This document shows positions 1-8,873 of a DNA stretch of 64,000 nucleotides, one piece after another (the stretch's first letter is position 1; each line of letters starts with the position of its first letter). The DNA lies in contig NZ_JAHZTD010000001.1 in assembly GCF_019599275.1 (NCBI RefSeq), forward strand, positions 1,984,001-2,048,000, written 5' to 3'. Below the pieces are notes generated by a model. It worked only from the letters and a program-made list of their open reading frames with translations, did not search any database and was not told where the DNA came from. Position numbers and translations under genes: made by a program. The stretch comes from Hymenobacter sp. HSC-4F20. GTDB taxonomy: Bacteria; Bacteroidota; Bacteroidia; Cytophagales; Hymenobacteraceae.

Positions 1-284
1 CAGTACACCCACCCGGCTATGTGGCGGCGCGCCAGCGCGGGCACCATGCCCCCGGCCAGCGAAACCAGACTCACCAGAGCCAGCCAGTGAAAAGGCCCGA
101 AGTGGCCCGTCACCCGAAAAATAGTAAACGCAGTGGCGTTGACTACCAGCATAGCTAGCACGTAGAGGTAGCCCACCTGCCGGTGCCACCGGCCTCCTTT
201 GCGGCTAAGTAGTACCACGCCTCCGGCCAGCATGGCCAGCAGCGCGCTCAGCAAGTGAATAAACCCGGTAGCGGAATGAAACAT
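1..284 (-). CDS. Partial DUF2306-like membrane protein (C-terminus outside window)
   Basis: The reading frame begins with ATG at 284 and runs off the left edge of the window, so only about 94 N-terminal residues are visible. It begins MFHSATGFIHLLSALLAMLA and shows three hydrophobic segments, with a conserved-looking His after the first turn and a basic loop (SRKGGRWHRQVGYLYV) between segments one and two. That pattern (FIHL, then a KGTxxHRxxGYxY-type loop) is typical of the DUF2306 family of small four-helix inner-membrane proteins of unknown function common in Bacteroidota. The family assignment rests on pattern memory, not a search. No neighbour on the same strand is close enough to suggest an operon. 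Confidence 0.65.
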   Translation of the reverse strand, partial: MFHSATGFIHLLSALLAMLAGGVVLLSRKGGRWHRQVGYLYVLAMLVVNATAFTIFRVTGHFGPFHWLALVSLVSLAGGMVPALARRHIAGWVY

Positions 285-468
285 GGCCGTAGCATCAGGG
301 GGTGAAGGACAACTCTGCCGCTAAAGTGCCTAGGTACCGGCCCGCGCCCAATCAGAAGTTACTAAACTGCCCCCCGGGGCTTCTGAAGTGTAGCCAAAAT
401 CTACCCAAGCGTTCTTCGCCCAACCTTGAAGTGCGCTGTTTTACCGAGTAGTTGAGGGGCGGCGTAGA

Positions 469-506
469 AGCAAAAAGCCCGCGGCTGAGGGCCACGGGCT
501 TTTGCT
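469..506 (-). terminator. Rho-independent terminator of the 524-1324 gene
   Basis: An inverted repeat of 12-13 bp (arms about 469-481 and 495-506) has a run of Us when read on the minus strand. It lies 18 bp downstream of the minus-strand stop codon at 524. Confidence 0.75.
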
Positions 507-523
507 ATAGGGAGTAGGGAAGG

Positions 524-1324
524 CTAGGCCGCCGCGGCCTGACCGTTTTCCCGGTCGTCGATGGCCTTCTTCAGCTTGGCAATGGCCTGCGTGGCACGCT
601 CCTCGTCCAGACGGTTGATGTTGAGCAACATCTTGGTTTTCTCGGGGCGGGTAATCACCGGGTGGTTCAGCAGCCGGATGATTTCCTCCTTCTGCGAAGC
701 TGTGGCGTAGGTAGTCACCGGGGCTTCGGCCGCAGCCGGTTCAGCAGGCACAGCCTTCATGGCGGCGGGCGCCTCAGCAGCTACTGGGGCAAGAGTAACC
801 GCCGGCGTTACCTGCATGGCTGGCTGAACAGCCGGAGTATTGCCACCGTACTCCATTTCCTCGGCCGGAGTGGGCTCGTAGCCTGCGGCGCGAATAATCC
901 AGGCCAGAATGTTGCGGTAAGCTTTGCCGATGGCCCGGGTCTGAGCCATGCTCATGATGGCAAACTCCTGGTAGAACTTCTTGCCCTGCTCCTTATTCGA
1001 GCAGATGGCAAAGCCCGCTCCTACCGTGTGCCCCGACTTCATGTCGAACAGGGTTACTTTGGCCTGGTACTTAATTTCCTGCTCGGTCGAAACATTGATA
1101 ACGTGGTCAACGATGGGTACAATACCCAGGCGCGAACCGGCGTACTGCCAGCCTTCCACGTTTACAAATTCCTTACCCTGCACCGTGGTGCTGAGCTTGT
1201 TGTCTTTGATAAATTTAGCCAGGTCCGTCGCCAAGTGCAGCGTCTCGTCGGAGCGCGAGATGTCAAAGCTCTCCACTTTCGTCTTACGAACCGGCTCTTT
1301 TACGTTCTTAGTTGCTTCGCTCAT
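524..1324 (-). CDS. Conserved protein with similarity to phage-type DNA metabolism proteins
   Basis: A 266-residue soluble protein with no signal peptide or membrane segment. The N-terminal 150 residues look like a folded domain. It contains FVNVEGWQYAGSRLGIVP (about 53-70), a Cys in GAGFAICSNKEQG, and the strongly patterned stretch SMAQTRAIGKAYRNILAW followed by RAAGYEPTPAEEM (about 124-157). I recall this SMAQTRA..KA..N.....AGYE.TPAEEM arrangement from uncharacterised phage and prophage proteins; it also recalls the helix of Rad52-like single-strand annealing proteins. That link is inference. After a low-complexity Ala/Pro/Val linker (160-205), a charged helical C-terminus (ATASQKEEIIRLL onwards) resembles a small helical tail domain. 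It stands alone with its own terminator, and no phage genes flank it. Function is unknown. Confidence 0.7.
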   Translation of the reverse strand: MSEATKNVKEPVRKTKVESFDISRSDETLHLATDLAKFIKDNKLSTTVQGKEFVNVEGWQYAGSRLGIVPIVDHVINVSTEQEIKYQAKVTLFDMKSGHTVGAGFAICSNKEQGKKFYQEFAIMSMAQTRAIGKAYRNILAWIIRAAGYEPTPAEEMEYGGNTPAVQPAMQVTPAVTLAPVAAEAPAAMKAVPAEPAAAEAPVTTYATASQKEEIIRLLNHPVITRPEKTKMLLNINRLDEERATQAIAKLKKAIDDRENGQAAAA

Positions 1325-1620
1325 GGCGTCTTTCCTTTTATGTCCTGTAGTACCGTTTTGTTATTTGAGTATATAACTATACGGGCGCGCGAAAGGTGCA
1401 AATATTAGGTGTTTTTTATAAAATTTTTACCATTGATTATCAGCACATTACAAGATGTATTCCTAAAAATATTAGACACCTATCCTCATTAGTCATCAGC
1501 CCCTCTGCCTGAGCTTGGCGTGGCGCAGGAATGCACCCACTGCAGGCCGTACCGAAAACGCCGCGGCGGGTTTCTACGACCCCTGCCCGGGGCATATCGA
1601 ACGAGTGGCCGGAAACAAAA

Positions 1621-1654
1621 AAAGCGTATTCTAGCATGAGCTAGAATACGCTTT
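1621..1654 (-). terminator. Strong intrinsic terminator downstream of the LolD-like gene
   Basis: A perfect 14-bp stem (1621-1634 with 1641-1654) around a six-base loop; the minus-strand RNA continues into a U-rich tract. It lies 65 bp downstream of the minus-strand stop at 1719 and is oriented to end that transcript. Confidence 0.85.
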
Positions 1655-1718
1655 AACAAGCAGGAATACAGGGCGGTTCCGCCGGTGCACCTACCCCACC
1701 CCGGACAACTAAGGTTGT

Positions 1719-2375
1719 TTAGCCTTCCCAGATGTTGCCGTCTTTCATTGTGATTTTCCGGTCCGCCATTTCGGCGAGCTGGTCGTTGTGGGTCACGATG
1801 ACGAAGGTTTGGCCCAGCTCCTTGCGTAGCAGAAAGAAAATCTGGTGCAGCTCCTGGGCGTTCTGCGAATCAAGGTTGCCGCTGGGTTCGTCGGCAAAGA
1901 TGATTTCGGGGGAGTTGATCAGAGCCCGGGCTACGGCCGTGCGCTGCTGCTCGCCACCGCTCATTTCGGAGGGCTTGTGGTCGGCGCGGCGCTCCAGGTT
2001 CAACATCCCGAGCAGCTCGCGGGCCCGCACCCGGGTTTCCTTTTCCGAGCGGCCAGCCAGGTAGGCCGGCAGGCACACATTTTCGAGGGCCGTGAACTCG
2101 GGCAACAGGTTATGAAACTGGAAGATGAAGCCGATGTGCCGGTTACGAAACCGGGCCAGATCGGAGCGTCCCAGAGAGCTGACGGACTCGCCATCAAACA
2201 ACACCTCCCCCGAATCGGGGTTGTCCAGGGTGCCTAGAATATGCAGCAGAGTACTTTTTCCAGCCCCCGAGGAACCGACGATAGATACGATTTCCGACTT
2301 CTCAATGGTCAGGTCGATGCCCTTGAGCACTTCCAGCGTATTATATTTTTTGCGGACGTTAATGGCTTGCAGCAA
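1719..2375 (-). CDS. lolD: LolD-type ABC transporter ATPase
   Basis: A 218-residue ATP-binding subunit of the MacB/LolD clade, which with LolC/E-type permeases releases lipoproteins from the inner membrane or drives mechanotransmission. Visible motifs are Walker A GSSGAGKS near residues 34-41, the Q-loop region [18 protein letters not shown], the ABC signature MSGGEQQR and Walker [13 protein letters not shown] followed by the switch-His region VTHN. Its length and the [14 protein letters not shown] stretch are typical of LolD. The start is TTG (2375-2373), which gives the family-typical N-terminus [11 protein letters not shown]; there is no in-frame ATG upstream before the predicted promoter. 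No permease gene is adjacent, which is common in Bacteroidota. The exact substrate cannot be told from sequence. Confidence 0.88.
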   Translation of the reverse strand: MLQAINVRKKYNTLEVLKGIDLTIEKSEIVSIVGSSGAGKSTLLHILGTLDNPDSGEVLFDGESVSSLGRSDLARFRNRHIGFIFQFHNLLPEFTALENVCLPAYLAGRSEKETRVRARELLGMLNLERRADHKPSEMSGGEQQRTAVARALINSPEIIFADEPSGNLDSQNAQELHQIFFLLRKELGQTFVIVTHNDQLAEMADRKITMKDGNIWEG

Positions 2376-2412
2376 AACGAAACCGGGTAAGGTGAGCCGA
2401 GGGGTTAGGAAA

Positions 2413-2420
2413 CAAATCTA
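2413..2420 (-). promoter_or_regulatory. Candidate -7 box for the LolD-like gene
   Basis: The minus strand reads TAGATTTG, a full match to the Bacteroidota -7 consensus TAnnTTTG, about 38 bp upstream of the TTG start. No clear -33 TTTG is seen at the expected spacing, so support is partial. Confidence 0.4.
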
Positions 2421-2795
2421 CGGAATGTCGGGCGTTGCGCTCATGCTCCGCCGTGGAATCTATTGACTAGAGACCTTCCAAGCGGGCAGCTGCGCCGGCT
2501 ACCAGCCAGTAGGCCCGTTCTACGGGCGGCGGGGCACGGTGTTCCGGCCAGGGCGTGCGCTGTAGAAAGCCGGAGCAACGGTGCCGGCGCGCGCACTATG
2601 CGGTCTACAATGCCAGCCTGAGGGCCACCCGCAACCTAAGCTGGCCGGGCTGGCCAGGAAAGCTGCCGGATGCTTTCAGAAACTGCTGGTCGGTTAGCCC
2701 GCATCTTATCCGGGAGCGGTACAGTAACTATCAACTCATTTCTCCCTACTTTCGCGCCTAGTAAACCACCCCCAAACGACCCTTAACTGACCTCT
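2421..2795. other. Intergenic region with a possible sucC promoter
   Basis: There is no convincing gene between the LolD-like gene and sucC. On the minus strand, about 40 codons ending at a TAG near 2465 read plausibly (…ERAYWLVAGAAARLEGL) but lack a good start and may be a gene remnant. TACTTTCG at 2747-2754 matches seven of eight positions of the Bacteroidota -7 box and would place a transcript start roughly 35 bp before the sucC ATG. Confidence 0.35.
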
Positions 2796-4001
<1,206 letters not shown>

Positions 4002-4031
4002 GCTTTTTCCCAGATCCTATGGTACCTTACA

Positions 4032-4064
4032 ATGCCCATCCGGAGTTACCGGGTGGGCATTTTG
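4032..4064 (+). terminator. Rho-independent terminator of sucC
   Basis: A 12-bp stem (4032-4043 with 4049-4060, one G-U pair) with a five-base loop and a short T-rich tail lies 30 bp after the sucC stop. Confidence 0.8.
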
Positions 4065-4126
4065 CTTGCGTAACGCTAACCCCAACGCAACGGCCCCGTT
4101 TAAAGTACCTCACGTAAGCGTATCCT

Positions 4127-5005
4127 ATGCACCGTAAGACCTTTACGCTTTTTTTTCTGGCGTTAAGCTTGAGTGGCCGGGCCGTGTGGGCCCAACAGGC
4201 CGGAAAGGAAGAAGCTTCGTTTCCCTACCTGGCTACTCTCGACCCGGTTCCCTACCCTTTTCAGTATAGCTCCCCTAAGTGCGACTACCTGACTCGTTTC
4301 CGGGAAATGTACGGCCTCGACCAGATAATTGCCAAGGAAACCACGGATCTGGGTCGGGCCCGGGCGCTGTGCCAGTGGGTGCACTTCCGCCTAGACCACG
4401 ATGGACACAAGCAGTTTCAGTCTCAGGACCCCTTTGCCATCCTAAAGGCCGCTATGCTCGGGCAGCAGGTGCAATGCGTGGAGTTTGGCCTGGTGCTGGC
4501 AGCAGCATTCAACGCCGTGGGTATTCCGGCCCGGCCCCTGTACCTGAAGGCGGCCAATGTGCAAACCAAGGCTTCGGCGGCGGGCCACGCCTTGGCCGAG
4601 GCGTGGCTACCCGACCTGGGCAAGTGGGTGATGGTAGACAGCCAGGCGGATATTATTCCAATGCTAGGCGATAAGCCGCTTAATGCCGTGGAGTTGCAGC
4701 AGGCCTTGCTGGCCGATGCTCCCAACCTGACGGTGCTGACATCCACAGACGCCAAGCCCAAATCGTACTTCAAATGGGTACAGCAGTACCTGTTCTACTT
4801 TGATACCGTGATGGACAACCGCTACGGCGTGAAGTCGGCCCGAACGGGGCTGATGCTGGTGCCTTTGGGGGCCCACAAGCCGGTAGTGTTTCAGCGCACT
4901 GAGGCCATTCACAACATTCGCTACACCCACTCTGTGGCTACGTTTTACGCCGCTCCTACCGGCACCGATTGGCTGGCTGCGGGAGAGGAGCCCACTGCTC
5001 GCTAA
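4127..5005 (+). CDS. Secreted transglutaminase-like (papain-fold) domain protein
   Basis: A 292-residue protein with a cleavable signal peptide (MHRKTFTLFFLALSLSGRAVWAQQ, cleavage probably after the Ala before QQ). The middle holds a transglutaminase-like fold with a visible catalytic triad: Cys117 in VQCVEFG, His154 in AGHALAEAW and Asp171 in WVMVDSQAD. Such domains act as cysteine peptidases or amide-crosslinking/hydrolysing enzymes, often on peptidoglycan or protein. The segment before the Cys (RARALCQWVHFRLDHDG) is the usual helix preceding it. Residues 200-280 form an uncharacterised beta-rich tail. It is a single gene ending in a terminator shared with the convergent ohr gene. The substrate is unknown. 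Confidence 0.8.
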   Translation: MHRKTFTLFFLALSLSGRAVWAQQAGKEEASFPYLATLDPVPYPFQYSSPKCDYLTRFREMYGLDQIIAKETTDLGRARALCQWVHFRLDHDGHKQFQSQDPFAILKAAMLGQQVQCVEFGLVLAAAFNAVGIPARPLYLKAANVQTKASAAGHALAEAWLPDLGKWVMVDSQADIIPMLGDKPLNAVELQQALLADAPNLTVLTSTDAKPKSYFKWVQQYLFYFDTVMDNRYGVKSARTGLMLVPLGAHKPVVFQRTEAIHNIRYTHSVATFYAAPTGTDWLAAGEEPTAR

Positions 5006-5009
5006 CCAT

Positions 5010-5052
5010 AAGCAACAGGCCCGGCTGCATATGCGGCCGGGCCTCTTGCTTG
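5010..5052. terminator. Bidirectional terminator between convergent genes
   Basis: A long near-perfect hairpin (arms about 5010-5025 and 5036-5052) with flanking A- and T-rich ends sits between the plus-strand stop at 5005 and the minus-strand stop at 5072, so it can serve both genes. Confidence 0.8.
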
Positions 5053-5071
5053 TGGAAGTGCGCTAAGCGCC

Positions 5072-5563
5072 CTATTGTACGCCGCCTTTCTCGGCTACGC
5101 CTACGTTTTCCTCGGCCTGCACCGGAATAACTTCTCCTTGCACGCGCAGTTCCACCTCAATGTTACCGCGGGTACCTACCGAGTAAGGGCAGATTTTGTG
5201 CGCCTGCCGCACCATATCAATGGTTTTCTCCCGGTCAAAAGCTTTCAGGTCAACGTCCAGTACAGCCGACAGACCATAGGCCTCTCCTTCCTGGAACAGA
5301 GAAACTGAGCATTTCACTTCGGTTTGCGGGTCGAGCCGGTCGCCGGAGCGCTGGGCTATTACGAGCAGGGCTTGCTGGAAGCAGGACGAATATCCGGCAG
5401 CGAACAGTTCCTCGGGGTTAGTGGCGCCTTTTTTACCGCCTAGGCCTTCCGGCACTGACATTTCCAGGTCGATGACGCCGGTGGCGGAACGAACGTGGCC
5501 ACTGCGGCCGCCAATGGCCGTTGCATCAGCTGTGTATAAGGTCTTTTTTTCGGTGCTTGCCAT
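5072..5563 (-). CDS. ohr: Organic hydroperoxide resistance protein (Ohr/OsmC family)
   Basis: A 163-residue thiol peroxidase of the Ohr subfamily, which reduces organic and fatty-acid hydroperoxides in the cytoplasm using dihydrolipoyl or related thiols. The two redox cysteines are present: Cys61 in AAGYSSCFQQAL and Cys125 in HKICPYSVGTRGN. TNPEELFAAGYSSCF and the N-terminal LYTADATAIGGRSGHV are typical of Ohr rather than OsmC. The protein is about 20 residues longer than usual through a polar C-terminal tail (VQAEENVGVAEKGGVQ). No OhrR/MarR regulator is adjacent. Confidence 0.93.
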   Translation of the reverse strand: MASTEKKTLYTADATAIGGRSGHVRSATGVIDLEMSVPEGLGGKKGATNPEELFAAGYSSCFQQALLVIAQRSGDRLDPQTEVKCSVSLFQEGEAYGLSAVLDVDLKAFDREKTIDMVRQAHKICPYSVGTRGNIEVELRVQGEVIPVQAEENVGVAEKGGVQ

Positions 5564-5666
5564 AAAAGATAGGTTCAGGTGGTGTTGGTCTGGGTAGTTA
5601 ACTGTACTGAGGCGCCGAAGGTTACTTCTGGACAGTGTAGGATTTTGCAGAAAATGCAGATTAGAG

Positions 5667-5698
5667 TTTGGCAGCGCCGTATTTTCTCTCTAGTTTTG
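5667..5698 (+). promoter_or_regulatory. Bacteroidota-type promoter of tRNA-Arg
   Basis: TTTG at 5667-5670 and TAGTTTTG at 5691-5698 match the -33 (TTTG) and -7 (TAnnTTTG) consensus with a 20-bp spacer. The expected transcript start near 5704 is about 14 bp before the tRNA. It is the clearest promoter in the window. Confidence 0.75.
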
Positions 5699-5717
5699 CC
5701 ACCCACTACTCTACCCT

Positions 5718-5789
5718 GGTGGCGTAGTACAACGGATAGTATGGGAGTCTCCGAAGCTCTTGATCCAGGTTCGATTCCTGGCGCCACCA
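5718..5789 (+). tRNA. tRNA-Arg (anticodon CCG)
   Basis: A complete cloverleaf can be drawn: acceptor GGUGGCG with CGCCACC, a four-base D stem (GUAC with GUAU), anticodon stem GGAGU/GCUCU with loop CUCCGAA giving anticodon CCG, and T arm CCAGG-UUCGAUU-CCUGG, with discriminator A at 5789. The CCA tail is not encoded. It reads CGG codons, which are used in this GC-rich genome. A promoter lies upstream and a terminator immediately downstream, so it is transcribed alone. Confidence 0.95.
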
Positions 5790-5795
5790 CTTTGC

Positions 5796-5832
5796 AAAGG
5801 TCCTTCAGATATACCTGAAGGACCTTTTCTTT
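5796..5832 (+). terminator. Terminator of the tRNA-Arg transcript
   Basis: A perfect 13-bp stem (about 5796-5808 with 5815-5827), a six-base loop and a T-rich tail start seven bases after the tRNA. Confidence 0.88.
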
Positions 5833-6165
5833 TTGGGCAACTACCCTAACGGCGGCAAGTGGGCAGCTGCCAAGGGTACGCCGCGGCCCCTACCCGCTTG
5901 CCTGGCAGCACTGCTTTTTTCTGCTCGCGGGCTTTTCGCTTCTAGTGGTTTTCGGGCTGTGCTGCTGCGGGTTTTCCGGCGGCCTTTGCTGGTCTGCTGC
6001 CGCTGGCTGCTCTAGCCACCACGGTTTATTTCCCGAGGAATACCCTGCGCATTTATTTTACTATTCATAGATTTTTTATTATTATTAGTAAAGCAAGCGC
6101 AACATACTTCGGGTACTTCGCCCCAGTGGGGCCTGGCTTTCAACAGGTGCTTACTTATATGCCCT
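5833..6165. other. Intergenic region without recognised gene
   Basis: About 330 bp. The first half is GC-rich with no convincing coding signal, and the stretch 6040-6095 is AT-rich (ATTATTATTAG). No promoter matching the full consensus was found before the gene at 6166. Confidence 0.5.
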
Positions 6166-6648
6166 ATGAAAAAGCAGTTAGGATTTCTGGGGGTAGGACT
6201 GCTGGTGCTGCTACTGGTAGGAAGTATAGCAAGCTGGCAAAGGAAGCCTGCACACCGAACACCCCTGGCGGCTGGCAGCCAGGGCGGCAGACCCGGTTTC
6301 CAGCCTAAGGCGGGCAAGGTAGTCACGACTTCCTCTGGCCTGGATTCACTGGCGGATTGGACCAAACGCTACCGCCTGACCCACCAGGACTCCACGGTGT
6401 ATACCCGCTCCCAGTACTTTAATAAAGACCTCATTCGGCAGCTGATTTCCGGTAATAACGCGGGTATCCGCATTTACAACGCCATTGACCAGCACGGAGT
6501 CCATCAACTGATTGTAGTGACGGTTGATAAAACGGGGAAGGACCTGTTCGTGCCTACCAAAACCCGGGCTCTACGCAGTGATGTGCTGCTTTACAGCCCC
6601 GAAAAATGTCCGGCCAACTGTGATAGAACCAGCGGCCTGATGCGGTAA
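6166..6648 (+). CDS. Hypothetical membrane-anchored protein
   Basis: A 160-residue protein with one N-terminal hydrophobic segment (GFLGVGLLVLLLVGSIASW, about 6-24) that could be a signal anchor, followed by a soluble, probably periplasmic region. A basic, Gly/Pro-rich linker (25-50) leads into a small domain with Tyr-rich strands (YTRSQYFNKDLIRQLI) and a terminal pair of cysteines in SPEKCPANCD. C-terminal C-P-x-x-C pairs of this sort recur in small Bacteroidota lipoprotein-like proteins of unknown function. It sits 22 bp upstream of the membrane protein and kinase genes, so it may share their transcript. I do not recognise the family. Confidence 0.7.
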   Translation: MKKQLGFLGVGLLVLLLVGSIASWQRKPAHRTPLAAGSQGGRPGFQPKAGKVVTTSSGLDSLADWTKRYRLTHQDSTVYTRSQYFNKDLIRQLISGNNAGIRIYNAIDQHGVHQLIVVTVDKTGKDLFVPTKTRALRSDVLLYSPEKCPANCDRTSGLMR

Positions 6649-6670
6649 GAACCTACCAGCTTGTGCACCG

Positions 6671-7483
6671 ATGGATACTTGGGGAGGCCTGCACGTACTT
6701 AATCGGGCGCTGGAAGCGGCGCCCCTGGTGCCGTTGGCCTGCGCCTGGGTGCGGCGTTATCACATACCGCCTGCTTTCCGCGCCGTGTACTACTTCGTAG
6801 GAGCAAAATCACTGCTTTACTTTCTGGACACGTGCAGCCGGCTGGTCTTTCGCAACAACGTGTACGTGTACCACCTGGCCACGGTAGTGTTAGTGAGCTG
6901 CTTGGTCCGGACCTACTGGCAGCTACTACCCGCCCGGGTACGGCCGCTTATGCTCGGGGGGCTGGCGCTATTTATAGGCGTTGCCCTGCTGGATGCCAGC
7001 TACCTGAACGGGCTGTTTACCGACGTCAATACCTACTCGCAAGCTCTGGGGTGCGTGTTGTTGCTGGTGGTAGCTATTTTCCACGTGCTACACCTGACGC
7101 GCAGCCGTACGCCGGGGCCGCCGCTGGAGCAGCAGCCAGAGTTTTTTCTGAGCGCGTCCGTGCTGGTGTACTGCTCCAGCTCTGTTGTCAGCTACGTGGC
7201 CATCAACAGCATCTACCACGCCGGCTACGACGCTGCCACCCTGGTTCGGCTTGATATCTTGCTGAGCGCGCCTGATATGCTGCTCATGGCCGTACAAATG
7301 GGGCTTCTGGCCTGGATGTTTCAGTTTTTCCCCCTGAGCGTGGTTCCCCGGCGCGCCCTGCCGCGGTGGCTGCACTATAGCACCTGGCACCCGCGCCGCT
7401 ACCGTCTGCTGGGCCGTTCCCTGCTGACGCTCCGGCTGCCCCGCTCGCCGCGGTGGCTGGTGCCAGCAGCGGGTGGCAGCTGA
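6671..7483 (+). CDS. Polytopic membrane protein upstream of a histidine kinase
   Basis: A 270-residue protein with about seven hydrophobic helices (near residues 12-26, 38-55, 65-85, 95-112, 122-140, 158-178 and 195-225), then a basic cytoplasmic tail rich in Arg and Pro. It has no enzymatic motif. Its position immediately before a short histidine kinase, which itself has only one membrane segment, suggests a membrane sensor module working with that kinase; this is context inference. The layout resembles 7TM-type sensor regions but lacks the family signatures I know. Confidence 0.75.
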   Translation: MDTWGGLHVLNRALEAAPLVPLACAWVRRYHIPPAFRAVYYFVGAKSLLYFLDTCSRLVFRNNVYVYHLATVVLVSCLVRTYWQLLPARVRPLMLGGLALFIGVALLDASYLNGLFTDVNTYSQALGCVLLLVVAIFHVLHLTRSRTPGPPLEQQPEFFLSASVLVYCSSSVVSYVAINSIYHAGYDAATLVRLDILLSAPDMLLMAVQMGLLAWMFQFFPLSVVPRRALPRWLHYSTWHPRRYRLLGRSLLTLRLPRSPRWLVPAAGGS

Positions 7484-7540
7484 CCGCCAGCAGCTCCCTG
7501 CTTTCGCGTGTCCGCTCCTACCCTCTGTCGGCAGCCACCT

Positions 7541-8563
7541 ATGCCCCACGATTTACTACCCCTACTCTTGATTGGCCCTATTTTGCTGCTCTTGGCCGTG
7601 GGCATCGTGGGCATTCTGATTCGGGAGCAGCATCGGCGGCTCCGGCAGGAACGCGAAAAGCAGGCGCTGCTGGCTCAGCAGAACGAGTTGCTGGAGCAGC
7701 AGGTAGCCTTGCGCACGGCCGAGGTAGTAGCCCAGCGCAACAGCCTGCAAGAAGCCTTACAAGAGCTGCGCACTACCCAAACCCAGCTGGTGCAGCGCGA
7801 AAAGATGGCCTCGCTGGGGGAACTGACGGCCGGCATTGCCCACGAGATTCAAAATCCGCTCAACTTCGTCAACAACTTTGCCGAGGTTTCTGGTGAATTA
7901 ATCAGCGAACTAGAAGACGAGCAGCGCCGCGCCCCCACCCGCTCCCCGCTGGAGGCAGAACTGCTCGACGACCTGAAGCAAAACCTGCTCCGCATTACCC
8001 AGCACGGCCAACGCGCGGCGGCTATTGTGCGCAGCATGCTGGAGCACTCCCGCGCCAGCACCGGCGAGCGGCAGCCTACCAACCTGGCCGCCCTGGCCGA
8101 AGAATACCTGCAACTGGCTTACCAAAGCGCCCGGGCCCAGCACCACGGCTTCGTGGCAACGCTCACCACCCGCTTTGCGCCGAATATGCCCGCGGTAGAA
8201 GTAGTGCCTCAGGAGATTGGCCGGGTGCTGCTCAACTTGTTTACCAATGCCTTCTACGCTGTGCGCCAGCGCCAGCAACAGGCCCTACCCAGCTACCGGC
8301 CCGAGGTGAGCGTGCAGCTTGAAGCCAGCGCGCACCAGGCGCTTATTTGCGTGCGGGACAATGGCTTAGGTATCCCACCCGCTATTCAGCAGAAAATCTT
8401 TCAGCCCTTTTTCACAACGAAGCCCACAGGTGCTGGTACGGGCTTGGGCTTGTCGCTGAGTTACGATATCATTACGAAGGGACACGGCGGCACGCTGACG
8501 CTTTCCACGCAGCAAGACGAATTCACCGAGTTCCGCATTAGCCTACCCCTTTCCCGGAGCTAG
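7541..8563 (+). CDS. Sensor histidine kinase
   Basis: A 340-residue kinase from the ATG at 7541; an in-frame GTG at 7508 would add 11 residues. One N-terminal membrane helix (LLPLLLIGPILLLLAVGIVGI) is followed by a long coiled coil (about 28-85, rich in Gln/Glu/Leu). The dimerisation and phosphoacceptor helix has His101 in AHEIQNPLNFVNNF. The HATPase domain shows the N box (NLFTNAFYAVRQ), the G1 box (DNGLGIP) and the G2 box (GAGTGLGLSLSYDI). The NPLNFV variant is common in Bacteroidota kinases that follow a coiled coil. No response regulator is adjacent. With the preceding membrane protein it probably forms a split sensor. Confidence 0.9.
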   Translation: MPHDLLPLLLIGPILLLLAVGIVGILIREQHRRLRQEREKQALLAQQNELLEQQVALRTAEVVAQRNSLQEALQELRTTQTQLVQREKMASLGELTAGIAHEIQNPLNFVNNFAEVSGELISELEDEQRRAPTRSPLEAELLDDLKQNLLRITQHGQRAAAIVRSMLEHSRASTGERQPTNLAALAEEYLQLAYQSARAQHHGFVATLTTRFAPNMPAVEVVPQEIGRVLLNLFTNAFYAVRQRQQQALPSYRPEVSVQLEASAHQALICVRDNGLGIPPAIQQKIFQPFFTTKPTGAGTGLGLSLSYDIITKGHGGTLTLSTQQDEFTEFRISLPLSRS

Positions 8564-8873
8564 GTACTGCGGCGGAATGCTCATAGGTTATAACGCATTT
8601 TATGTATACTTTCACTTTGTTTAAAACGAACGCACCCAAAGTAGGGGTGGGGGCATTGCCACAGCAGTAGTTCCTGCGGGCAGCCGGATGGATGGAGGCA
8701 AACGAGCATAGCTCGCTTGAGTAGGGGTTGCGCCTGGCAACAAGACGGAACCGGAATAGAAAGGGGGAAGCTGAGGCAGGCTGATACTGGACACAGGGGC
8801 CGGGGCCTAGCAATTCCCGGGGCCGCGGGCCCCGGCATTGGCACGATTTCACGCTTAGCAGGTTACACGCCCC
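8564..8873. other. Intergenic region with GC-rich hairpin
   Basis: About 310 bp without a supported gene. A near-palindromic GC-only hairpin occurs at about 8817-8835 and may influence expression of the downstream YitT-family gene. The stretch 8585-8630 is AT-rich and could hold a promoter, but no full consensus box was found. Confidence 0.4.

Noticed and set aside
1440..1637. A 65-codon minus-strand frame before the LolD-like gene terminator
   Set aside because: It ends inside the AT-rich upstream region of the 524 gene and its start overlaps the terminator stem; no sequence pattern.
5575..5790. A small minus-strand frame over the tRNA (starting MVAPGIEPGSRASETPI)
   Set aside because: This is the well-known artefact of translating a tRNA gene; the tRNA-Arg cloverleaf explains it.
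5833..6015. A 60-codon frame after the tRNA terminator
   Set aside because: Leu/Ala/Arg-rich with no conserved pattern, no promoter separate from the terminated tRNA transcript.
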